This document shows positions 7,697 to 14,445 of a stretch of DNA of 14,445 nt, piece after piece. Source of the stretch: AC-32 sp035455605 (GTDB taxonomy: Bacteria; Actinomycetota; Thermoleophilia; Gaiellales; Gaiellaceae); the NCBI GenBank assembly GCA_035455605.1, contig DATIER010000316.1:1-14445 (forward strand), given 5' to 3'. The position numbers were made by a program, and so were the translations under genes. Position 1 is the stretch's first letter. Each line of letters starts with the position of its first letter. Below the pieces are notes generated by a model, which was given only the letters and a program-made list of their open reading frames with translations, was not told the DNA's origin and did not search any database.

Positions 7697-8090
7697 CGAG
7701 CGCCTCGACGACGGCCTCGTCGAAGCCCCGGCTCGCGAGCAACCGAGCCGTCGCGGGCGTGGCTCCGCGGCGGTCGACGACGCGCGCTGCGCGGACCGAT
7801 TCCGGCTCGAGCGCGGCGAGCGCGAGCTCGATCCGTGCAGCCTCGAGGCCCGCTCGCTCGAGGTCGAACCTGATCGCCGCGTCGCCCTTGCCGCGCTCGG
7901 CGAGCACCTGCGCGCGCTCGGCCGCGAAGCGACCGTCGTCGAGCAGGCCGACTCGCTGAAGCTCCTCGAGCGCCTCGTCGGCCTCGGACTCGGCCACGCC
8001 CGCGCGAAGCAAGCGCTCGCGGAGCCCGTGAGCCGAGTGCTCACGCCGCGCGAGCGCTCGGGTTGCGACCGCCAGCGCCTCCTCGCGCAC
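7680..8090 (-). CDS. recX: Regulatory protein RecX
   Basis: 136 residues, slightly short for RecX, the small helical protein that binds RecA filaments and limits recombinase activity. The typical pattern is visible: an N-terminal helical repeat with REHSAHGLRERLLRAGV (16-32), then LEELQRVGLLDDGRFAAERA (41-60), and a later repeat with RGKGDAAIRFDLERAGL (66-82). The start is GTG at 8090, two bases after the recA stop, which gives the classic recA-recX pair with probable translational coupling. No separate ribosome site is evident beyond the recA end. The identity rests on pattern plus position. Confidence 0.92.
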   Translation of the reverse strand: MREEALAVATRALARREHSAHGLRERLLRAGVAESEADEALEELQRVGLLDDGRFAAERAQVLAERGKGDAAIRFDLERAGLEAARIELALAALEPESVRAARVVDRRGATPATARLLASRGFDEAVVEALVAQER

Positions 8091-8092
8091 GT

Positions 8093-9178
<1,086 letters not shown>

Positions 9179-9180
9179 CC

Positions 9181-9750
9181 TTATCTCCCTCCCACTTCCA
9201 CGGATTCGAGGACTTCGTATCGCGCCCCGCCGGGGCGTAGCCGTGACAGGTAAGCAGCAGCGTCGGACGTCACGAAGGACTCCAGGCTCGGCAGCTCGGG
9301 CTGCAGGCGCGGCCGCTCACGGAAGCGCACGACGGTCACGTGCGGGAGCCATCTCCGGCGCTCGCGCTCGTAGGCGCCAAGCTCCTCGAGCCGCTCGTGG
9401 AGGTCCTCGGCCAGCGCCGCCGCCCGACGCCCTTCGTCGTCGCACGTGAGCATCCCCACGCTGCGGGTCTCCCGGTAGCCGCGCACCGCGAGCCTGGGCG
9501 GGAGCACGCCGGCACAGGCGGCACGCAGGGCGCCGACGATCGCGCCCAGTTCCGCCGCGGGGCGGTGGCCGAGGAAGGCGAGCGTGACGTGGAGGCTCTC
9601 CCGCGGCACGGGCCGGACTCCGGGAACGCCCGCGAACGCCTCTCCTTCCCACGAGACGAGCCGCTCCACGGTCTGCTCCGGGAGCCGCAGGGCGCAGAAG
9701 AGGCGAACACGCTCATCGCCCTCGAAGCTAGCAGCAGGATTCGCGCTCAA
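9181..9750 (-). CDS. thpR: RNA 2',3'-cyclic phosphodiesterase ThpR (LigT/2H family)
   Basis: 189 residues, normal for ThpR. The enzyme hydrolyses RNA 2',3'-cyclic phosphate ends to 2'-phosphates, and homologues can join tRNA halves in vitro. Both 2H-superfamily motifs are intact: H54-V-T56 in SLHVTLAFLGH (52-62) and H137-V-T139 in LPHVTVVRF (135-143). The fold start VRLFCALRLPEQT (15-27) matches the family. The start is TTG at 9750, overlapping the cinA stop as TTGA; no other start precedes the conserved core. A small hairpin GTCAC-N6-GTGAC (9753-9768) sits right before it and no Shine-Dalgarno is clear, suggesting coupling to cinA translation. Confidence 0.93.
   Translation of the reverse strand: MSANPAASFEGDERVRLFCALRLPEQTVERLVSWEGEAFAGVPGVRPVPRESLHVTLAFLGHRPAAELGAIVGALRAACAGVLPPRLAVRGYRETRSVGMLTCDDEGRRAAALAEDLHERLEELGAYERERRRWLPHVTVVRFRERPRLQPELPSLESFVTSDAAAYLSRLRPGGARYEVLESVEVGGR
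9185..9193 (-). promoter_or_regulatory. recA: Ribosome binding site of recA within the thpR end
   Basis: GGGAGGGAG on the minus strand overlaps the final thpR codons. Its last GGGAG lies six bases before the recA GTG. It is the best ribosome site within the cinA-thpR-recA-recX stretch and could lift RecA yield above that of its neighbours. Confidence 0.7.
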
Positions 9751-11012
9751 GCGTCACGGCTCTGTGACAAGAGCGTGCGCACGAGATGAAGCGCGGCGAC
9801 CGCGGCGCGCCCGCGGATCGCCTCGCGATCTCCGGGGAAGTCGAGCCGCCGGGCGAGCGACCCGTCCGGCCCCTGGGCGTGGAGGAACACGAGTCCCACC
9901 GGCTTCTCCGGCGAGCCGCCGCCGGGGCCGGCCACGCCGGTGACCGAGACGGCGACGTCCGCACCGAGCCGCTCCCGCACGCCTGCGGCCATCGCCTCGG
10001 CCGCCTCGGCCGAGACGGCGCCGTGCCGCTCCAGCACGTCCTCGGGCACGCCGAGCTCCCGCTCCTTGACCTCGTTCGCGTACGCCACCACGCCGCCGAG
10101 GAAGACGTCGCTCGAGCCCGGCACCGACGTCAGCCGCGCGGCCACCAGGCCGCCGGTACAGGACTCCGCGGTCGCGAGCGTCACCCCGAGCTCGCGGCAG
10201 AGGTCGAGCACCATCGCCGCGACCGGGCGCTCGTCGTCGGCGAACAGGTGCCGGCCGCTCCGCTCCCGAAGCCCGGTGAGGAGCTCGTCGGCACGGGTGC
10301 GGCCCTCCGGCTCGACGAACAGGTCGACGTAGATCTCGAACTCGCGCGCGCAGATGGTGACGACAACGCCGCCGCCCTCACCCCCGCTCTCCGCGAGCGA
10401 GCGCGCGATCTCCGACTCGCTCGCGCCGTAGAAGCGCAGCACCCGCCGCTCCGGCTCGCGCGCGCGCGCGAGAACAGAACGCACCGGCGCCGAGCCCAGT
10501 GCCCGCGGCCACAGCCGCTGGAGCTCGCCCGGCGGGCCGGGGAGCACGACCACCGCGCCTGCGTCCGTTTCCATGGCGAGCGCCGGCGCCGTTCCCGCGA
10601 TCCCCACGACGACCGCGCCCTCCGGGAGCGTCGCCTGCTTGCGCACGCCCTCGGCGAAGTCGGCGTACGGCCGGTGCAGCCGCTCGGCGACGGAGCGCGA
10701 GATGCCCTCGATCTCTGCCGCGAGCGCCTCGTCCACGACCAGCCTGCGGCCGGTGCACCGCGCCACGAGCTCGACGGTGCGGTCGTCGTGCGTCGGGCCG
10801 AGGCCGCCGGAGGTCACGCAGAGATCCGCCTCGAGCCCTTCGCGCAGCGCGGCCTCGAGCTCGCCCGGGTCGTCGCCGACGATCGAGATCCGCGCCGGCT
10901 CGACGCCCAGCCGGAGCAGCTCGGCGGCCACGAACGGTCCGTCGAGATCGCGCCGGTCGCCGCGGACGAGCTCGCTCCCGGTGACGACGACGAAGCCGCG
11001 GGGGCGGGTCAA
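9747..11012 (-). CDS. cinA: CinA: competence/damage-inducible protein with NMN deamidase domain
   Basis: 421 residues, full length for CinA. The N-terminal MoCF/molybdopterin-binding-like domain (about 6-172) carries CVTSGGLGPTHDD (65-77) and LPGPPGEL (157-164); in studied homologues this domain is an ADP-ribose pyrophosphatase. The C-terminal PncC domain (about 262-415) carries TLATAESCTGGLVAARL (278-294) and GVAGPGGGSPEKPVG (359-373); it deamidates NMN to NaMN in pyridine-nucleotide salvage. The start is TTG at 11012, overlapping the rodZ stop as TTGA; the conserved fold begins a few residues later, so there is little room for another start. Position before thpR-recA is a conserved arrangement. 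(CG)6 at 10457-10468 lies within the gene. Confidence 0.95.
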   Translation of the reverse strand: MTRPRGFVVVTGSELVRGDRRDLDGPFVAAELLRLGVEPARISIVGDDPGELEAALREGLEADLCVTSGGLGPTHDDRTVELVARCTGRRLVVDEALAAEIEGISRSVAERLHRPYADFAEGVRKQATLPEGAVVVGIAGTAPALAMETDAGAVVVLPGPPGELQRLWPRALGSAPVRSVLARAREPERRVLRFYGASESEIARSLAESGGEGGGVVVTICAREFEIYVDLFVEPEGRTRADELLTGLRERSGRHLFADDERPVAAMVLDLCRELGVTLATAESCTGGLVAARLTSVPGSSDVFLGGVVAYANEVKERELGVPEDVLERHGAVSAEAAEAMAAGVRERLGADVAVSVTGVAGPGGGSPEKPVGLVFLHAQGPDGSLARRLDFPGDREAIRGRAAVAALHLVRTLLSQSRDA

Positions 11013-11758
11013 CCGGCCCGCGTGAAGCCGCGCGGAGTGAAGACGACCGGCCCGCTCCGGCGGATGAACACCAGGTGGCCGTTGAAGACGATGCCGAGGT
11101 TCGAGGGCGCACCGAAGTTGATCCAGAGCCGCCGCGAGACCCAGCGATGGTCCTGACCGCCGAGCTCGACGGTGCCGGTGAAGAGCGCCTTCCCGCTCTG
11201 CGACCAGTTGCGGACGTCCATCCAGGAGTTGCCGTGCAGGGCACGCACGTAGAGCGTGAACCGCGCCGGCTTCTTGGGCGCGGCCTTGGTAGGCGTCGCC
11301 GCCGGCAGCACCTTGTTCGTGGCCGTCCGGTTCGTCGTGGCGAGGTTGGGCATCTGCTCGGAGCTATTGCCGCCGAACTTCCATGCCGCGACGAAGAACG
11401 CGAGCAGCGCGCCGATCCCGGCCAGGGCGAAGATCACCCAGCGGCGCTCGACGCGCCGGTGCTGCTGCTGCCGCACGCTGGAGGTCCGCCGCGCGACGAC
11501 CGGCTCGTGATACTCACCGTCGTCACCCGAGAAGCGCGAGTTGAACTCGTCGACGTAGAGCTGCCCGTCGAGGCCGAGGTAGTCCGCGTACGTGCGCAGG
11601 AAGCCCTTGACGTAGGTCTGGGCGGGAAGCGCGTCGAAGCTCTCCTCCTCGAGCGCACGCAGGTAGCGCGCGCGGATCTTGGTGGCGAGCTCGACCTCGC
11701 CCAGCTCGAGCTGCTGGCGGACGCGCGCCTCGCGCAGGCTGTTGCCGATCTCGAACAC
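11009..11758 (-). CDS. RodZ-like HTH-transmembrane protein with DUF4115-type domain
   Basis: 249 residues. An N-terminal Xre-type helix-turn-helix of the HTH_25 kind (about 3-75) has IGNSLREARVRQQLELGEVE and LPAQTYVKGFLRTYADYLGLD in the usual places. One transmembrane helix (about 107-126), a Thr/Ala/Pro/Lys linker (140-164) and a beta-rich outer domain (about 166-240, FTLYVRALHGNSWMDVRNW) follow. This is the RodZ layout; RodZ links MreB to the cell-wall elongation machinery, but the HTH may have other roles in actinomycetes. The start is GTG at 11758 with no Shine-Dalgarno and a TACAAT close upstream. Its stop overlaps cinA, so it probably heads that operon. Such a protein before cinA-recA also occurs in other actinomycetes. 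Confidence 0.85.
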   Translation of the reverse strand: MFEIGNSLREARVRQQLELGEVELATKIRARYLRALEEESFDALPAQTYVKGFLRTYADYLGLDGQLYVDEFNSRFSGDDGEYHEPVVARRTSSVRQQQHRRVERRWVIFALAGIGALLAFFVAAWKFGGNSSEQMPNLATTNRTATNKVLPAATPTKAAPKKPARFTLYVRALHGNSWMDVRNWSQSGKALFTGTVELGGQDHRWVSRRLWINFGAPSNLGIVFNGHLVFIRRSGPVVFTPRGFTRAG

Positions 11759-11769
11759 GGGAGAGGCCG

Positions 11770-11775
11770 ATTGTA
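11770..11775 (-). promoter_or_regulatory. Candidate -10 element (TACAAT) for the rodZ-cinA-thpR-recA-recX operon
   Basis: TACAAT on the minus strand matches five of six -10 bases. It lies 11 bases before the rodZ GTG, in the 40-base gap after the small membrane gene. Transcription would begin about five bases before the GTG, giving a nearly leaderless message, which fits the missing ribosome site. No good -35 is visible. Confidence 0.45.
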
Positions 11776-11798
11776 GTGTCGATCCGCCGAGGCCGTGC

Positions 11799-12155
11799 TC
11801 AGCCGATCACGTTCAGGACACTGTAGACACCGAGCGCGATCGCCGCGGCCAGCCCGGTGCAGAGCGCGATCACGCCGAGCAGCCTGCCGACCCGTGCCGA
11901 GCCCTCCCCGCCCGCGCGCCCGAGCGTGCGCTCGACGTTCCGGAGACCGCGCCGGGCGAGCAGCACTGCGGCTCCGCCGAGGACGACGGAGCCGCACGAC
12001 GCCGTCGTCGCCTGGACGAGGGACACCTTCTGCAGCTGGTTGGCGGCCGCGTACGCGACGATGGGGAGCGCGACCCCGAGCAGCGCGAGCACGACCGAGG
12101 CCCGGGCGGCGTGGTTCGGCGCGCGGGCGCTACTGCTTCTTGTAAGGGCGTCCAT
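11799..12155 (-). CDS. Small membrane protein of unknown function (three helices)
   Basis: 118 residues. Three hydrophobic helices are visible (about 20-38, 48-66 and 90-113), with a basic, Gly-rich loop between the second and third (69-90). The layout resembles DUF4190-like small membrane proteins, but I cannot assign a family. The start is ATG at 12155, which overlaps the end of the NupQ-like permease gene by 26 bases in another frame. No Shine-Dalgarno is seen, so translation is probably coupled to the permease. It could be an accessory part of the transporter or an unrelated passenger. The frame is supported by its hydrophobic periodicity and fit between neighbours. Confidence 0.7.
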   Translation of the reverse strand: MDALTRSSSARAPNHAARASVVLALLGVALPIVAYAAANQLQKVSLVQATTASCGSVVLGGAAVLLARRGLRNVERTLGRAGGEGSARVGRLLGVIALCTGLAAAIALGVYSVLNVIG

Positions 12156-13338
12156 CGGCGGCGGGCGGCACCGTGCGGCCGATCACGCCGGCGACGGCGA
12201 TCAGCGTCAGAACGTACGGCAGGGCCTGGAAGAGCGTGGCCGCGTTGGAGGAGTAGACAGGCAGCCGGTACGCGAGCGCCGTCGAGAAGCCGAACAGCAG
12301 CGCGGCGCCGAACGCCCCGTACGGCTTCCAGTTGCCGAAGATCATCGCCGCGAGCGCGATGAAGCCGCGGCCGGCGGTGACGTTCTCGTTGAAGGTGTTC
12401 AGGTAGCCGACCGTCAGGTACGCGCCGCCCATCGCGGCCAGGACTCCCGACAGCACGACCGCGCCGTAACGCACGAGGTAGACGTTGATGCCGACGGTGT
12501 CCGCGGCGCGCGGGTGCTCGCCGCACGCGCGAATGCGCAGCCCGATCGGCGTCTTGAAGAGCACGATGTACGAGAGCGGCACGAACAGGATCGCGACCCA
12601 GATCAGCAGGTTCAGGTGCCCGAACGAGTCCGCGAAGAAGGAATGGCTGCCCTCCCTCGCGAGCCTGACGTCGGGGATCTGCGAGACCCCCGTCGGGACG
12701 TTCTCGCCGTGGTAGAGCTGGACGAAGAAGTAGCCCGTGATGCCCAGCGCGAGGAAGTTGATCGCGACGCCGCCGACGATCTGGTCGGCGCGCAGGTGGA
12801 TCGCGAAGAAGGCGTGCACGAGCGCCAGCAGCCCGCCCGAGAGCATCGCGATCAGCACGCCCCAGATCCAGCTGCCGGTCTTGTCGGCGCCCCAGATGCC
12901 CCAGAAGGCGCCCATCAGCATCATCCCTTCCAGCCCGATGTTCACCACGCCGGAGCGCTCCGAGAACATCCCGCCGAGCGCGGCGTAGGTCAGCGGCGTG
13001 GCGAAGACGAGCATCGACGCGATCAGGCTGGCCGTGAAGACCTGGTTCAGCTTCCCGGTGCTCGACTGCATCGCGGCTACCGCCAGGCCGGTGCCGAGCA
13101 CGCCAATGACGATTGCGCCGACCGCAACCCGCCCGCCGCCGCGAGAGGCGGCCGCGATCCCGAACAGGATCGCGATCATCCCGACCAGGATCGGCCAGAG
13201 CGGGTTCCGCGCCTCGATCGGCGGGATCGCGAGGATGAAGGCGAGGACGCCGAGCAGCATCCCGATCGAGCCGAGCGACGCGGGCTCGAGCAGGCGCGAG
13301 CGGAGCACGCGGTCGACTCCGCCGACGTAGGTGCTCAC
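12130..13338 (-). CDS. ABC transporter permease, BMP-family nucleoside/simple-sugar type (NupQ-like) with N-terminal extension
   Basis: 402 residues, membrane-spanning throughout. The core (about 98-390) is of the BPD_transp_2 family: LTYAALGGMFSERSGVVNIG (116-135) followed by LEGMMLMGAFWG, and a cytoplasmic loop ACGEHPRAADTVGIN (271-285) that contacts the ATPase. This is the second permease of importers such as NupQ/YufQ (COG1079), which take up nucleosides with a BMP-type binding lipoprotein. Typical members are about 300-320 residues; here about 97 extra N-terminal residues carry three more hydrophobic segments (about 24-41, 47-64, 71-90). The start is GTG at 13338, overlapping the upstream permease stop as GTGA. 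The gene ends PYKKQ. Nucleoside is the likeliest cargo, but sugar is not excluded. Confidence 0.92.
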   Translation of the reverse strand: MSTYVGGVDRVLRSRLLEPASLGSIGMLLGVLAFILAIPPIEARNPLWPILVGMIAILFGIAAASRGGGRVAVGAIVIGVLGTGLAVAAMQSSTGKLNQVFTASLIASMLVFATPLTYAALGGMFSERSGVVNIGLEGMMLMGAFWGIWGADKTGSWIWGVLIAMLSGGLLALVHAFFAIHLRADQIVGGVAINFLALGITGYFFVQLYHGENVPTGVSQIPDVRLAREGSHSFFADSFGHLNLLIWVAILFVPLSYIVLFKTPIGLRIRACGEHPRAADTVGINVYLVRYGAVVLSGVLAAMGGAYLTVGYLNTFNENVTAGRGFIALAAMIFGNWKPYGAFGAALLFGFSTALAYRLPVYSSNAATLFQALPYVLTLIAVAGVIGRTVPPAADGRPYKKQ

Positions 13339-14445
13339 GGCGTCGCCTCCGCGGTCGCCTGCGAGCCTGTGGGCCGCCGGCGCTTGAGCCGCTTGCGCGA
13401 GCTCCAGACGGCCAGGATCAGGACGTCCGCGCCGACGAACAGCACGACGAGCCCCTGGATCATCTCCGTCAGGTGGCCCGCGAGGCTCGGGTCGATCGTG
13501 CCCGACTGAAGCCCGTGCGTCGTGCCGTAGAGGAGGGCGCCGAAGAGGAACGCCGCGAGCCCGACGCCGAGGGCGGTGTTGCGGCCGAGCAGCGCGACCG
13601 CGATCCCGAGGAAGCCGATTCCCGCCGCCTGCACGTCGGTGGTGCCGTAGTGGTAGAGGTAGCCGAGCATGTCGAGGCCGCCGGCGAGGCCTGCGAATGC
13701 GCCGGAGATCGCCATCGCGCGGACGTAGTTGACGCGCACCTTGATGCCGCCGTACGCCGCCGCGTCCGGGTTGTATCCGACGGCCTTCACCTCGTACCCG
13801 AGCGTCGTCCGGTTCAGGATCAGCCAGAACACGACGAGCGCGCCGATCGCGAAGAAGAAGCCGATGTGGAGCCCCTGCAGGTCGGCGTCGCCCCAGAAGA
13901 CCGGGATGCGTGCGCTGTGGGCGATGTCGCCCGAGATCGGGATGCTGAGCGGTTTGTTCGCGGGGCCCTGCAGCGGGCCGCCCTGCTGGAAGATGTAGCT
14001 CCCGATCCAGTAGGCGATCCAGTTGAGCATGATCGTCGAGATCACCTCGTGGGCGCCCGTGGTCGCCTTCAGGAAGCCGGCGATCCCGGCCCAGATCGCG
14101 CCGGCCACGGTCGCGGCCAGGATGCCGAGGAGCACGTGCGCGGGCCGCGTCATGTTCACGAACGAGATCCCGACCCAGTTGGCGACGTAGAGGCCGACCA
14201 GGTACTGGCCGTTGCCGCCGATGTTGAACATGCCGCAGCGGAAGGCGAACGCGACCGCGAGCCCCGTCAGGATCAGCGGCGTCGTCTGCAGGAGCGTCTG
14301 GCTGAAGTTGTAGGCCGCGGTGTTGGCGACGTCGGTGTTCGTCGGGTGCGCGAGCCAGTTCAGGCCGGCGCCGTTGATGATGTCCCAGTACGCCTGCAAG
14401 GGGTTGTGGCCGGTGGCGAGGACGATCAGGCCGCCGATCAGGAAG
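13335..14445 (-). CDS. ABC transporter permease, BMP-family nucleoside/simple-sugar type (NupP-like), 5' end outside window
   Basis: About 370 residues are visible, and the frame stays open to the right edge. The codons before the TTG at 14399 read FLIGGLIVLATGHNP, which is the first membrane helix and GHNP motif typical of NupP/YufP (COG4603). The true start therefore lies beyond the window. Further marks are AFAFRCGMFNIGGNGQYLVG, HEVISTIMLNWIAYW and the ATPase-contact loop AVGYNPDAAAYGGIKV, ending in a basic tail (SSRKRLKRRRP). It pairs with the NupQ-like permease, whose GTG overlaps its stop, as a heterodimeric channel. The ATPase and binding protein genes would be expected farther right. 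Confidence 0.93.
   Translation of the reverse strand, partial: FLIGGLIVLATGHNPLQAYWDIINGAGLNWLAHPTNTDVANTAAYNFSQTLLQTTPLILTGLAVAFAFRCGMFNIGGNGQYLVGLYVANWVGISFVNMTRPAHVLLGILAATVAGAIWAGIAGFLKATTGAHEVISTIMLNWIAYWIGSYIFQQGGPLQGPANKPLSIPISGDIAHSARIPVFWGDADLQGLHIGFFFAIGALVVFWLILNRTTLGYEVKAVGYNPDAAAYGGIKVRVNYVRAMAISGAFAGLAGGLDMLGYLYHYGTTDVQAAGIGFLGIAVALLGRNTALGVGLAAFLFGALLYGTTHGLQSGTIDPSLAGHLTEMIQGLVVLFVGADVLILAVWSSRKRLKRRRPTGSQATAEATP

Noticed and set aside
9753..9768. GTCAC-N6-GTGAC as a CRP-type binding site
   Set aside because: CRP sites read GTGA-N6-TCAC; the arms here are in the opposite order, and the site lies inside the cinA end.
10457..10468. (CG)6 tract within cinA as a slippage or Z-DNA switch
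   Set aside because: It is short and encodes an ordinary Ala/Arg run in a variable part of CinA; such tracts are expected in DNA of this composition.
11750..11759. CGAACAC half-site near the rodZ start, considered as a LexA (SOS) box
   Set aside because: Only one half of the actinomycete LexA palindrome is present; the other arm does not match.
13335..14399. TTG at 14399 as the start of the NupP-like permease
   Set aside because: The frame continues upstream with a typical first helix and GHNP motif, so the real start lies outside the window.

Overview
The window is GC-rich bacterial chromosome carrying mostly conserved housekeeping genes. RecA, RecX and CinA next to RNase Y, ThpR and MiaB, high-GC codon use, mostly GTG/TTG starts and actinobacterial-style secreted proteins suggest a deep-branching actinomycete (Thermoleophilia, Gaiella/Solirubrobacter-like). 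This is inferred from gene content and style only; no rRNA is present. All genes but one lie on the minus strand.

Layout from right to left, in the direction of transcription. (1) Two permeases of a BMP-family nucleoside/simple-sugar ABC importer (NupP-like, cut by the right edge, and NupQ-like), followed by a small three-helix membrane protein that overlaps NupQ. (2) A tightly packed block: RodZ-like HTH membrane protein, CinA, ThpR, RecA, RecX. Its genes overlap by 4 bases or are 2 bases apart, and a -10-like TACAAT lies just before rodZ. (3) A 278-base gap with three hairpins, which is the leader of the RNase Y gene rny. (4) A plus-strand gene for a 1196-residue secreted multidomain nuclease (LTD, Ig-like, OB-like, EEP nuclease, two PKD-like, PxKF-like), convergent with rny across a perfect 12-bp hairpin. 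(5) Divergent from it, a small lipoprotein gene followed by miaB and the start of a tyrosine-phosphatase-family gene cut by the left edge.

The minus-strand core joins DNA repair (RecA, RecX), nucleotide-pool and cofactor repair (CinA), RNA 2',3'-cyclic phosphate chemistry (ThpR), mRNA decay (RNase Y) and tRNA modification (MiaB). The cinA-thpR-recA order is a known ancient neighbourhood, so co-expression matters more here than novelty. The less ordinary parts are the secreted nuclease lying between rny and miaB, the structured rny leader, the two consecutive TTGA stop/start junctions, and a NupQ-like permease with about 100 extra N-terminal residues. I found no tRNA, rRNA, CRISPR array, insertion sequence or prophage, and no clearly new system.
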